From the NCBI GenBank assembly GCA_951799405.1, contig OX637336.1, positions 16,597,479 to 16,661,478 of the forward strand: 64,000 nt of DNA, given 5' to 3'. This DNA comes from Agapetus fuscipes. Lineage: Eukaryota > Arthropoda > Insecta > Trichoptera > Glossosomatidae. Positions 54,451 through 64,000 of the stretch are shown here, one piece after another (positions within the stretch are counted from its first letter, which is position 1; the number at the start of each line of letters is the position of its first letter). The notes under the pieces were generated by a model, which made no database searches, had not been told where the DNA came from, and worked only from the letters and a program-made list of their open reading frames with translations. The translations under genes were made by a program, and so were the position numbers.

Positions 54451-54967
54451 CTTGTCTTGTATCCTGCCGCCATTCCTCTAGGGGTGGCCAGTACCTCCAC
54501 ATAAGTGCCTCCACTTGACTCTGTCCCTGCCTGCCCCTTACCTGTAAAAATAAAAAAAAGGTCCCGAATCGTGGAATCGAGACTTCCACGCATGTCCAGC
54601 CAATTCGATTTGTCTGAGATCTGCTATTGCATAAAAACAAAGCATTTACAAATCGTTCACATATTCCACTTGCTTTGTTAACATGGTTTTGTTTTGGCCG
54701 TGTTGGTTTGGCGCGGATTGAGTCATTGCCGTTTCGCGTGCATCTATTTGCATCGCATTTATTTCCAGACTGGACATAGGCATGCCGCAAAGCTGATTAT
54801 AATTAGACAAGCTGTTTTATTGTTGTAGTCTCTGCCTACGTATAGAATTCGATTGACATCATATCGCTTACGCAATGCAACTTTCCTGCCAAGGACCTGC
54901 GGTTGAGTAGGAAGCATTTTTGTATCTATGTTACACATTTTTGTACACGTCGAATAACACTCTACAC
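54451..54967. other. Intergenic
   Basis: Contains a (cttgt)n run near 54442-54460 and a short fragment (ctaggggtggccagtacctc) of LINE-end type; no gene. Confidence 0.45.
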
Positions 54968-55095
54968 TAATCTAATCTAAGTTGCAAAGATTGGAGATTC
55001 ACATTACATGCATTTTCACAACCAGACACGTAGGAACGAGTTCGCGCTTGCACATGCGGCATGTGACATGCCGCATGTTAACCTACAAAATAAAA
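54968..55095 (-). mobile_element. (TTAGA)n LINE 3' tail, partial
   Basis: Minus fragment with the ctaatctaagttgcaaag start; contains a local duplication of acatgccgcatgt. Confidence 0.65.
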
Positions 55096-55209
55096 ACCAA
55101 AAACACTGAAAAGCAAAAAATCTTTAAACTGATTTATTTGATGAACACGCACTATTTTGTGTGATCTCACCTCAAGAGCCCCCCAATATGCTTGTTCATC
55201 GCTCTTCTA

Positions 55210-55418
55210 TAATCTATTATCTAAGTTGCAAAGACGTATTATATTTAAAATTCACATTACATGCATTTCCAAAAGTAAATTTTTCGCTTACACATGCCAC
55301 ATGTGAACTTACAACATAAAAACTCAATCTCAAATGAACGTAAGCCCTGCAACTCTTGCCGACCCTCCCTGAAACAGGGGTGACATTGGCAAAGTGAACC
55401 ATTTTTTACAGTATGAGG
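55210..55418 (-). mobile_element. (TTAGA)n LINE 3' tail, partial
   Basis: Minus copy, ctattatctaagttgcaaag to tgaaccattttttacagtat. Confidence 0.72.
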
Positions 55419-55734
55419 ATTACCGAGTTCCTACTCTCCCACCTCATATCCATCCCGCATGAATGTGGCAGAAGGAACCACAAAGTGAACGATCATAAAG
55501 TGATTTTTATGAGACGGAATGTTTTGTTGTGACGTTAAAAAGAGGCAATATAAGGAGATCACAGTTCAGTTGTGATGTGTCGCGACTTGCAAGTCTATAT
55601 GGATTGATGTTATTGATCCGATAGCAAACCTCGACTGGCACTTCTTGTCGTATTGCTAGTAACGCTAGAGTACGAATAACGCGAAGAATAGGTAGATACT
55701 ACTATACTCCTCATCAAAACCTATGTATGAAGTA

Positions 55735-56160
55735 TCTTGATGTACGGCTGCGAGACATGGTGCCTATCCAAAAGAGATAAACGGAGACTAGAGGCTTTTG
55801 AGATGTGGTCTTATAGAAGACTACTAGGAATTTCCTGGAGAGACCACACTACAAATGAGGAGGTTCTCTAAAGAATCGAAGGAGGAAGGCATCTGCTCAG
55901 GACCTTGTCCGAAAGGCGTGCAAGAATGGATCGGCCATGTAATACGACAAGAAGGTCTCTTGCATGCCATAATGGAGGGGATGACCGAGGGGACCAACTC
56001 TAGGGGACGCCCACGCCAAGAATACCTGGAGGACCTGTTGGTGGACGTGCGCTGCTCATCATATGCAGATCTTAAAAGAGCCGCACAAGACAGGGAAGAA
56101 TGGAGTAGAAGAGTGAAAGAAATTGCTGCAAGCTAATCCCAGGATTGAAACAAGAGAAGA
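55735..56160 (+). pseudogene. LINE RT C-terminal fragment
   Basis: Contains YGCETWCLSKRDKRRLEAFE, MWSYRRLLGISWRDHTTNEE, then in another frame WIGHVIRQEGLLHAIMEGMT, SRGRPRQEYLEDLLVDV and REEWSRRVKEIAAS. The frame changes near 55860. The 3' end is rich in GAA/GAAG. Confidence 0.75.
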
Positions 56161-56254
56161 AGAAGGTAGATGCATATTTTGAATAGGCTAGGGATCTCCA
56201 ACTTCTAGTTTAGAATGCGTGCCCTCTACCAACTGAGCTGTAGACTGCACTAGA

Positions 56255-56754
56255 ATGTAACGAGTGAGAAGCGTTTTTGTACAGATAAAAAAATAATTCA
56301 ATTTAGATTTTGTTCTACCCGCATAACTGTCATGAGGCTGTCATATCTATAAGGAAGGGATATCTATATGTCAATAAATATTGGGAGTTAAAGACTTACA
56401 CAGTCGGCTGTCAACACTATGTATGTTTCTTGTGTATGTGTTGGTATATAAGCTGGTAAAAGAATCCAGATTTTTAAGCGCAAATGCAATTTCGTAATAT
56501 TTCAGTGCACTGAACTCAAAATTAATGGATCTCTTAAATTTTGTGAACGTCTTCATATACTTGTAAGATTAATGATGAAACTAAAAAAAAGAGACATGGC
56601 CTAAAATAAAAAAGTAATGTTTTATGTCATTGACTTCGCTGGTTTACATACATTTATTTATATGGCTACAGACTACAGGGTATAATATACTATTTCATAA
56701 TTGAAATTAAAATATGTGAAGAACTCACATGTCTATTGGACTTTCTTACTTATT
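56255..56754. other. Intergenic
   Basis: AT-rich, no feature recognised beyond a short SINE-A head-like piece (accaactgagctgtagactg) just upstream at 56230. Confidence 0.45.
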
Positions 56755-56965
56755 TATTTGGTGAGCGCTGTTTTTGTGTGAATCACTTATTCACACCCCA
56801 AGAACCCTCTGCGAGCTTGCTCGACGCTTCAGAAAGTGTCAGTTCTCAAGCAAGACCCCATTGCTGTAAGACTGGATGAATTTTCGGTGACCGTTCTTTG
56901 GTAAAGGAACATGAATTTTTCAACCCAGCCGATGAGAATATTTGAAAATATAAATGATATAATAT
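56755..56965 (-). mobile_element. SINE-B, head missing
   Basis: atttggtgagcgctgttttt to gaatatttgaaaatataaat; followed by the LINE fragment sharing its tail. Confidence 0.78.
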
Positions 56966-56984
56966 GATCGTTCTCATATTCGGG

Positions 56985-57440
56985 GTGTCCAAATTCGCTC
57001 ACATCACTCTGCTGTTAAAAAAACACTACACCGGCTTCGTTTCCTGGAGAGGGTGGTCTACCGCGTTTATCTGATGGTATATAAAGCCATCAGTGGCTTG
57101 GCTCCACCTTATCTGACTGACATGATTTCTCCTGTTGAGATGGGTGTGAAGAGGGAGACACTCAGATCCGTGAGCGATGGTGCGATAAATTTGGTTCAGC
57201 CGCACCTTCAGATCCATACAAATTTCGGGGACCGTGCTTTTCGTGTTGCGGGCACGGTGGAGTGGAACAGACTACCACCCGGAGTGAAAAACTCCAAATC
57301 TGTGAGTGTATTTCGCGGAGCACTCAAGACACACCTTCAAAGAAGTCTTATCCGTGATCGAAGTGGGCCCTTGAGCTGTGACACACACAAAAACGGCGCT
57401 CTCTTATCATACGTAATTCAAAATAAATTAGCCTGATATA
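56985..57440 (+). pseudogene. CR1/L2-like LINE C-terminal fragment with SINE-B-like 3' end
   Basis: RVVYRVYLMVYKAISGLAPP, YLTDMISPVEMGVKRETLRS, NFGDRAFRVAGTVEWNRLPP and RGALKTHLQRSLI. The last 60 bp (tgtgacacacacaaaaacgg, cgctc, aaataaa) equal the SINE-B tail. Confidence 0.8.
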
Positions 57441-57589
57441 GTAATAATAATTTGCGATATTTCGTCATATGAAGTTTTTTCACGTGCCGTTTATGTCATG
57501 TTCTGTTTTGTCATGTGATGTTTTGTCATAGTGATGTATTTTCTGTGTTATTTTGACACAGTGATGTTTTGTCAAGTGATGTTCCTTGA

Positions 57590-57770
57590 CTTATAGGTTG
57601 GTATGAGGCTGACCATCCATAAAGTAAAAAATGGTTCACTTTGCCAATGTCACCCCTGTTTCAGGGAAGGTCGGTAAAAGTTGCTGGATTTATGTTCATT
57701 TGAGGTTTGTATTTTAACTTGAAAGTACACATACATTTGTAAGCGCGAACTTACGTGTCTGTTTGTGACA
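57590..57770 (+). mobile_element. (TTAGA)n LINE 3' tail, partial
   Basis: ttgacttataggttggtatg through gcgcgaacttacgtgtctg; end lost. Confidence 0.72.
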
Positions 57771-57784
57771 AATAAGCTTGATAT

Positions 57785-57872
57785 AATATAATGTGCTCCG
57801 CCGAAAATCGAGCCCATGACCTTCCGATGACGAGTCCGAAGTGTTAACCAGTAGACTACGGACCAGTCACAG
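57785..57872 (-). mobile_element. SINE-B head fragment
   Basis: atgtgctccgccgaaaatcg to gtagactacggaccagtcac. Confidence 0.7.
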
Positions 57873-57905
57873 CCTACTGATGTAGATAGACTGATACAGA
57901 ACTTT

Positions 57906-58389
57906 ATGGGGCTTCCACACGCTTGCCAATCCATTACAAGCCAAGCGTGTGGACGGCCGTTTGGCTCAGCTGGGGGCGTGGTTTATGCCGCCTTGGCTTG
58001 GCTTGTCGCCGATCCGGCCAGAGTCGGTTTTTTGACGCAAGTCAAAGGGAATTCACGCATGCGCATGCCAGGCACACACAATATACTTGTGCGCGCGCAT
58101 TCTGGTACGGTACGGTTTCTATGAATTTTGATCATCCACCATCGTCTTTGCCGAATTACTTATTCGTTTCTTTTTAGTTTCTCTCTTTTTGTTTTGTTTT
58201 TTTTTTTAATAAAAATAAGTTTATCCAAATGTTATAGCTAAAAGCTGGACGTCCGCCATGCTTGCTTATTCGAACACACACAGACGCACGCACAAGCGTG
58301 TGGATGACCCTGTATGGTTTTCTAACCGCTTGCAAGCGCTTGCAAGCCCTTGCCTCAAGGCGTTTGCCGCAAGCGTGTGGATGCCCCAT
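57906..58389. mobile_element. 484-bp MITE
   Basis: Left ATGGGGCTTCCACACGCTTG; right complement CAAGCGTGTGGATGCCCCAT. Interior rich in GCAAGCG and CTTGGCTTGG repeats, partly GC-rich. No coding sequence recognised. Confidence 0.82.
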
Positions 58390-58744
58390 GAAAGTACTAA
58401 GTGAGAATTTTACATTAGTGCCTGTGCACACATTGTCTGCTTGAAGTTCAAACTTTAAACTAGGTTTTATTAACGAGCCAGAATGAGCAATAAAACCCAA
58501 CAGCGTCATGGCGGCTATCTCGGGATGTAAAAGACCCTTCTTGTAATATTTAATTGGTCGCATTAAAGACTTTGTTTGTTTGATGCCTCCTACAGTTATC
58601 TTGGTTAAGATAAACGGCAATTTAAAAAACGTTTTTTTGATAAAAATTTAAATGATTCTGTCAACTTAAAACTGGAAAGATAAAGTCTAATTATACCCTA
58701 ATGTAAAAGTAGAGAAAGAGACGCACGCAACCACGCAACTTGGC
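58390..58744. other. Intergenic
   Basis: No gene or repeat recognised between the MITE and the SINE-A fragment. Confidence 0.45.
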
Positions 58745-58835
58745 TGCACATGCAGTGTTACTTCTTGCCGCGTTGTCCATGAAGGGGTTGCATGTGACAA
58801 TGGGGAACATATTCACTTTCACGTGTAGCCTTACC
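58745..58835 (-). mobile_element. SINE-A 3' fragment
   Basis: gtgttacttcttgccgcgtt to cacgtgtagccttaccccaa. Confidence 0.65.
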
Positions 58836-58996
58836 CCAACCACCTAATTTTAAGTGAATCCGTGTTCCCAGGGTAACAGTTTCTCCATTGAAGTATATTT
58901 TATTACATATACCTCAATGAGTTTTTCATTTATTAAGAAGGTCGATAGCTCAGTTGATAGAGCGTTTGCATTCCATGCTGAGAACTCGGGTTTGAA
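58833..58996 (+). repeat. 165-bp flanking direct repeat, left copy
   Basis: ttaccccaaccacctaattt, gggtaacagtttctccattg, and the SINE-A head; same as 59598-59765. Confidence 0.9.
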
Positions 58997-59262
58997 TCCC
59001 ACCGAGGGTGTTAGAAATGATTTTCCGTTTCGGTGTTTATTTCAAAACCAAAATAAAATACTGGCAAGGTTTACTCAGCCTTCACAAAACATGAGTAGGT
59101 ACCAGCCGCCTCGGGAGCTGGAAAACCTCCACTTCAACTTAAGTGGTTGCCGTAAGGCCGGCTCCCTTACCCGAAGAATAAATAGGTTGCACTCGCCACA
59201 TACGACCCCTTTAGGGAGAACGCTGCAAGAAGTTACACTACATGAGTAGCTTAGTAGCATAG
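58936..59262 (+). mobile_element. SINE-A, recombinant with the intron 10 copy
   Basis: The head (gatagctcagttgatagagc, ctgagaactcggg) matches the neighbouring copy at 59702, whereas the body from about 59015 shares private bases with the intron 10 SINE (acttaagtggttgccgtaag, cacatacgacccctttaggg). Confidence 0.85.
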
Positions 59263-59598
59263 TTTGCCGTGATCTGTAGGAGCTCTCGCCAATGTCTGCG
59301 ATGGGCTCCACAATTCAGTTTTATCAACATCTTCATCATCCCTTCACGCTGAAGAAGCCTACCACAGACATGAAGCTCCAGCTTCAGCTACAGACCACGG
59401 CAATAGATCTGAGAAAGCAACTCTCCTCATTGAGTTAAGCTTAGAATGTATTGTTTAATATATTTCCTTATGTACCTATCCAGAACAAAAGATATACTCA
59501 CTAAGTAACATTCTCCTGTATTGCATTCTCTACTCCAGTTGCGCTATTACTCTGACTTGCACTCAACTTCTTGTTGGGAGAAGCAGCTGCAGGATTTC
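58997..59598 (-). repeat. Inverted copy of TRAPPC10 exon 10 end plus intron 10
   Basis: On minus this matches 24959 to about 25590: exon 10 bases from GGAAATCC, the GCTTCTCCCAACAAGAAG stretch, the donor TTAGTGAGT, intron sequence (GGTACATAAGGAAATATATT) and part of the SINE-A. About 95% identical by eye, with a deletion of around 20 bp after the donor. It is flanked by two copies of a 165-bp sequence. An orphan exon fragment, not a gene. Confidence 0.93.
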
Positions 59599-59765
59599 CT
59601 TACCCCAACCACCTAATTTTAAGTGAATCCGTGTTCCCAGGGTAACAGTTTCTCCATTGAAGTATATATTACATATCCCTCAATGAGTTTTTCATTAATT
59701 AAGAAGGTCGATAGCTCAGTTGATAGAGCGCTTGCATTCCATGCTGAGAACTCGGGTTCGATTCC
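59598..59765 (+). repeat. 165-bp flanking direct repeat, right copy
   Basis: Begins ttaccccaaccacctaattt exactly where the inverted exon 10 fragment ends. Confidence 0.9.
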
Positions 59766-60000
59766 CACCTGTTTTATTTCAACCCCAAAATAAAAAACCG
59801 ACAAGGTTTACTTCACACTTCACAAGAAATGAGTACCAGCGCCCTCGGGAGTTGGGAAACCTTCACTTTAACTGAAGTTGTTGGCGTAAGGTTGGCCCCC
59901 TTAACTGTAAAAATAAATAGGTTCCACTCGCCACATGCGATCCCTTCGGGAAGAATGCGACAAGAGGTTGTACTTACTATATATTTAGTTTGGTTGCGTT
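59702..60000 (+). mobile_element. SINE-A
   Basis: gtcgatagctcagttgatag, box B-like gggttcgattcccacc, end acttactatatatttagttt. A short internal deletion after box B. Confidence 0.83.
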
Positions 60001-60124
60001 TGTTTTTAAGAAGGCTCGTAGGTTTTATGATTTTTGAGTTTGAAATTAACACCGTTGCAGAATATCATTCCTGACAACCTTGGTGAGAATGTTATGCATT
60101 AGGTAGGTGGCTATCACGTACCTA

Positions 60125-60302
60125 AGAGCCCGTTCCCACTTGTCGGGTGTCGGATCCGTATATTCATCGGAGGTTATAGTGGCAGAACATTATGTATGGA
60201 GCTATTCACACTTGTCGGAAACCGATTGTGTCCGAAATGTTCTGCAACTGGAGCCTCCGATGAATATACGGATCCGAAACCCGACAAGTGGGAACGGGCT
60301 CT
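60125..60302. mobile_element. 178-bp fold-back MITE
   Basis: Arms of about 67 bp: AGAGCCCGTTCCCACTTGTC, GGATCCGTATATTCATCGG and complement. Nearly the whole element is a hairpin. Confidence 0.88.
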
Positions 60303-60843
60303 AAAAGGAGTAGTAAACACCACTACAAAGTTGCCTTCACTTTGTTTCATTCTTAAATGTATTACTTACTTCACTTTATTTCTGCACATGCATCCTATTT
60401 TCATTATTTTTTCTTCGACATTTTCTCTGTTATAGGTGATATAATGGGGGAGTTTTACCTACCATTAAAACTCTTATTATGTTTCTATAGATGTCTGGAG
60501 TCCATATTATGAGAGAAACAATCACTTTTCCCCTTTTATGTGGTTTTTTAGTCTATTCCTGGGTCTTTGATTTGCACTTTTTTTACACTTTAGGCACTTT
60601 CTACTCTATGGTCGCTTTTTCCCCATTTCCTGTTCCCTATTTCCAGTTTCCCCATAACCCGGTCGCAATTTGTCATAAAGCTCATAATACACCAGGTAGG
60701 GGTTACCTGGACTCCAGACATCTATAGAAACATAATAAGAGTTTTAATGGTAGGTAAAACTCCCCCATTATGTGTTCTGAGAGATGTCTGGAGTCCATAT
60801 TATGAGAGATCTGTCTATTATCTCCTGGTGACCGGGGACGTCT

Positions 60844-62139
60844 TTATTTGATATTAACTGGTTGAAATAGGGAAAGATCTTCTGGAGCTGTATGTTTCAA
60901 CATCTCTTTCTGATAGTATTTTCTGAAAGTGTTTTCCTTTTTCCAGTTGCCTCTTTCCAGTATGTTATCTATTGGATTAAGTGATGCGACCGCTGAACGT
61001 GTGCTGCCGGGAGTGGCCTCTACTCCTGCTGATTTTAGCGTGTTCTTTACCCATCCTCCTATGATTGTTCTTGCAGCTGCCTTCACTTGTACTCGGGTGC
61101 TGATGAACAGGTTATAAAGATTTTGTCCTGATCTCCTTTCGCGTGATAGTTCAATCAGCTTCCTTATCCAGAAGACTGGGTTGACGTTGTGTTCCTTGGA
61201 TTCCAGAAGTCTCCAATTAGATTGTAGGTGTTTGAGGGTATCTGTTTTTGATCCAAAGAATGGAATTAACACAATTGATGTGCCTTCGTCGAGAATGTTT
61301 CCTTCTGTGATCTTTAGCAAGGTCAGATCGTGTACTCTTCTTCCTGAAGATAACAGAAGTAAGATTGCCGTTCTACACGCAACTTCATAGAGAGAATCTG
61401 ATCGAGGAGTGTTCCTGACTAGCCAGTCTCTCACTATCTGCCGATTCCACACAGGGGACTTAGGAGGGTTGATCTTTACCATTGCTAGTGCTTTTAATGT
61501 TTTTAAATTTAATTTCACTAGGAAATCTGAGCTGACATTCTTTTCCATCATTGCGTTGCAGAAGGTTACGATGGCTGACTTGTGTACCAGCATAGTCCTG
61601 TATGATAGTTTTTCGTTAATGAACAGTTGCGCTAGATACCTTGCCAATTGATTAGGAGATGGTGTGTTGGGATGGGTATTATTCGCCAGTATCCAGCGGC
61701 ACCATCTTTGCCAAGCAGGTTTATATGTGTTGAGTGGGGAAGCTCGCCATCCTGACAGGAACAGTCTTTTCTCTTCCGCGTTCCAGGAATTTAAGATACT
61801 GTCCCCAGTCCCAATTTTCCCCACTTCCATTTCTAGATCCTGAATCCTGGGTGGTGGATTGCCTGTTGATGTGTTGATTAGTACTGACACCAGGTTCGGT
61901 AATTGCATCGGAGGTACGAGTGATCGACGAATTAAGTCTGGTCGCCAGAAGACCCTCTGCCACCTCGGGACCACGAGTAGGTAAGTTCCGGTCGCCCCGT
62001 TTAGGTGCCTCAGGATCCTCGGTATAAGGTTTGGCGGAGGAAATATCCGACCCGCATTGTTGAGCCAGTGCCGACTGAAGGCGTTTTGAAAGATTGCGCA
62101 TGAGTCTGTGGAGTCTCTGGACACGTAAGTTGAACTCAT
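60844..62139 (-). CDS. DIRS copy 2 tyrosine recombinase (5' part cut by insertion)
   Basis: About 430 open codons, MSSTYVSRDSTDSCAIFQNA to PEDLSLFQPVNIK, with the same GRRVHDLTLL, GSTRSAVAS and FRKYYQ motifs as copy 1. The upstream RNase H part lies beyond the Harbinger insertion. Confidence 0.88.
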   Translation of the reverse strand: MSSTYVSRDSTDSCAIFQNAFSRHWLNNAGRIFPPPNLIPRILRHLNGATGTYLLVVPRWQRVFWRPDLIRRSLVPPMQLPNLVSVLINTSTGNPPPRIQDLEMEVGKIGTGDSILNSWNAEEKRLFLSGWRASPLNTYKPAWQRWCRWILANNTHPNTPSPNQLARYLAQLFINEKLSYRTMLVHKSAIVTFCNAMMEKNVSSDFLVKLNLKTLKALAMVKINPPKSPVWNRQIVRDWLVRNTPRSDSLYEVACRTAILLLLSSGRRVHDLTLLKITEGNILDEGTSIVLIPFFGSKTDTLKHLQSNWRLLESKEHNVNPVFWIRKLIELSRERRSGQNLYNLFISTRVQVKAAARTIIGGWVKNTLKSAGVEATPGSTRSAVASLNPIDNILERGNWKKENTFRKYYQKEMLKHTAPEDLSLFQPVNIK

Positions 62140-62572
62140 GTGTGCCGTGGTAGATGCGAACAGGTCTTACCCCCGTATTCACGATCAAAACTGATTTAAG
62201 TGCCTTACTCAAGCGCTACACTTACTCAAGGGTCGACATTCTGGAGCGTTTTGTTTCACAAAGAACACTCAAGCAGTAATCAGCGTAGTGCCCAACCCCC
62301 AGGAGACGTACGGGTTTGTCATTGGCTCTCGAAAAAACCCAGCTCTGTAATTGGTCAGTACCTTCCGACCGATATTCGGCGTACTTCACTCTTATCATTG
62401 CCGCCTCTTTCAAATTTCAATGTCATATCAACTTTGCATAAAACTTGACAACAAATAAGTACGTATAACGCAATTACTACTTTAAGTAAACCGTAAGTAC
62501 GAATTTGTTTGTTTACAATTTCTATTAGTTTTTAAAAATACATTTATGTTATATCCAATGTAAAGTGTTTTG

Positions 62573-62707
62573 ATGGATTTCAGCGCCAAAAAGATGTTGT
62601 TTTCTCCAGCGGAAAAGGAGCTGCTGGTGGCTCTGATTAAAGAAAAACCTGTAATAGAAGATAAAATAACAGATCGAAGAAATCGTTGGCTTTGCAACCC
62701 TCAATGA
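62573..62707 (+). pseudogene. Harbinger Myb/SANT-like remnant, copy 2
   Basis: 44 codons: MDFSAKKMLFSPAEKELLVA, LIKEKPVIEDKITDRRNRW, then stop. Truncated domain start. Confidence 0.55.
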
Positions 62708-62747
62708 GCAACGGCAAAACTGTATACAGAACGACGCATTTTTTCAA

Positions 62748-62969
62748 TCAAAAACGTCTTCTAAATTCTTCCTCTTTGTAATACGTAAATGGGTCTTTAC
62801 AGTCTCTGATATATTTTCTTGGGACACTATTTTTGAACAAAACAATGTTATTATTCTCGTTGAAGTCAACTGTATCGAAAGAATTCATTATTTTATGTAA
62901 ATAATTCACAACCAAACAAAAAATGTGCTGATGAAATGCGGCGGAATATTTTGACAGTTCATCTGTCAT
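62748..62969 (-). pseudogene. Harbinger transposase N-terminal remnant, copy 2
   Basis: 73 codons as in copy 1, ending KEEEFRRRF, with two residue differences. Confidence 0.55.
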
Positions 62970-63328
62970 TGCAGTATGGTCCTAGACCATACCGGAGAAC
63001 AAACCCAATTCTGATGGTCAAGCAATGTAAATGAACTCGTCAAAACAATGTTAATACACTTGTAAAAATCATGTTTATAGTAAGAATTCATTTTTTCATG
63101 TAAATTCACAATCAAACCAAAAATGTGATAACAATGAAATATGACGGAATATTTTGACAGCTCTTAAGCGTTGGTTAATATACGTGTCGACCTTACTTAC
63201 CTGAGTGCTAGTTTTTGGAGCGCTTAAGCGCTAATTTTACCTTAAGTATTGTTCTTGAAATGAATTTCCCCAATCTAAGCGCTGGTTTGCCCTTAAGGAA
63301 GTGCCAGTTTTGATCGTGAATACGGGGG

Positions 63329-63895
63329 TATATCTGGTACTCCGAAATGATTGAAAATGGCCTTCGTTGCTGTTGGTAAGAGATGCCACTCTGGAACGGC
63401 TCTTCCTCTTGATAGGTGATCCGCGTCTCCGTATCTTCCCGGTAGGTACTGCGCTGTTAGCGAGATTTCCCATTGGTCTGCCAGAGTCAACAGATCTCGG
63501 GTAAGATTTAGGAGTGTTTTGGATCTGGTGCCCCCTTCCTTGCGGATGTAGGCGACTACTGTCTTGTTGTCTGATTGTACCAGAATTTCGGAGCCGGAAA
63601 GGTCGTGCGCTGTGCGTTGCAGGGTTGCAAAAACAGCGAACAACTCTTTTCGGTTGGAGTGCTACTTCTTTTGTTGAACGGTCCACTGTCCTGACAGCAT
63701 CAAGTCGTCCAGAGTTGCTCCCCAAGCTAAGTCTGACGCATCTGTTGTCAAGAAATGTCCGAAGGTTTCCCTGTGGATGGAACTTGATTCGTTCGCATTC
63801 CCTATCCACCACTCTATTTCTTGTAAGCTGTCCTCGGTCATTTGTATGGACCCTCTTGGTGACAGGTGCTTCAGTGGCTTGCTCGCTATCTGCAA
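63329..63895 (-). pseudogene. DIRS copy 2 RNase H region
   Basis: IASKPLKHLSPRGSIQMTED and HFLTTDASDLAWGATL up to 63662, a TAG, then HSNRKELFAVFATLQRTAHD and GRYGDADHLSRGR. The open frame runs into the Harbinger element, so its last residues (to 63293) are transposon sequence. Confidence 0.85.
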
Positions 63896-64000
63896 TTGAA
63901 AAGTTTAGTCTTCCTAGGAGACTTGCCGCCAGTTTTAAGGACCATTTTCGAGAAGTCAGTATTGCTCGAAGTGAGTGGTACAATGCCTCTTGCTTCCGGT

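Larger units (their letters stand above)
62170..63328. mobile_element. 1159-bp PIF/Harbinger derivative, copy 2
   Basis: Exactly the length of copy 1 and nearly identical, in opposite orientation. Ends CCCCCGTATTCACGATCAAA. Left flank TTA, right flank TAT; DIRS copy 1 shows the empty site as ggtctatatctgg. Contains the transposase remnant 62748-62969 and the Myb/SANT remnant 62573-62707. Confidence 0.9.
60436..64000 (-). mobile_element. DIRS retrotransposon copy 2, running off the right edge
   Basis: Reverse-strand copy nearly identical to copy 1. The right inverted repeat and internal complementary region are at about 60440-60800, recombinase at 60844-62139, RNase H at 63293-63895, and the RT end reaches base 64000. 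It lacks the triplication, has a 29-bp stretch replaced by one T near 63898, and is interrupted by a Harbinger derivative at 62170-63328. Confidence 0.92.

Overview
This is a eukaryotic nuclear window from an invertebrate. Two spliced, GC-rich protein-coding genes sit in AT-rich sequence packed with nested transposable elements. Exon sequences, tRNA-derived SINEs, and DIRS, Penelope, hAT and Harbinger elements all suggest an arthropod, probably an insect; the order cannot be decided from the sequence.

Two genes lie head to head, with start codons 589 bp apart (8190 on minus, 8780 on plus). To the left, on minus, is a FHIP2/FAM160B-type gene: nine coding exons from 8190 down to 277, continuing off the left edge. 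To the right, on plus, is a complete TRAPPC10 orthologue: 18 coding exons from 8780 to 41769, with consistent phases throughout and 3585 nt in total (1194 aa plus stop). By family knowledge both act in membrane traffic: FHIP proteins in FTS-Hook-FHIP dynein adaptors, TRAPPC10 as a subunit of the TRAPPII Rab exchange factor. The 8191-8779 gap is the likely shared promoter.

Repeats fill the rest. Two SINE families (called A and B here) have tRNA-like heads. A LINE with a (TTAGA)n tail is present as one long RT copy (50166-52095) and many 5'-truncated tails. Fragments of several other LINEs occur. TRAPPC10 intron 8 holds a 4.2-kb DNA transposon with a broken transposase. Intron 16 holds a Penelope-like element split by a DIRS retrotransposon, and next to it a 1159-bp Harbinger derivative. 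A second DIRS copy at the right edge carries another 1159-bp copy of that Harbinger derivative. A hAT element with an 8-bp target duplication lies downstream of TRAPPC10, and several fold-back MITEs are scattered through the window.

The most unusual pattern is tandem duplication starting at exon/donor junctions. FHIP2 exon 6 is followed by twelve 46-47 bp copies of its own 3' end and donor. FHIP2 exon 3 is followed by about 530 bp of degenerate units of about 16 bp, each resembling CAGGTAAA. TRAPPC10 exon 8 is followed by two decayed copies of its 3' end with donor. Separately, part of TRAPPC10 exon 10 with its intron has been copied in inverted orientation 34 kb away, apparently through SINE homology.
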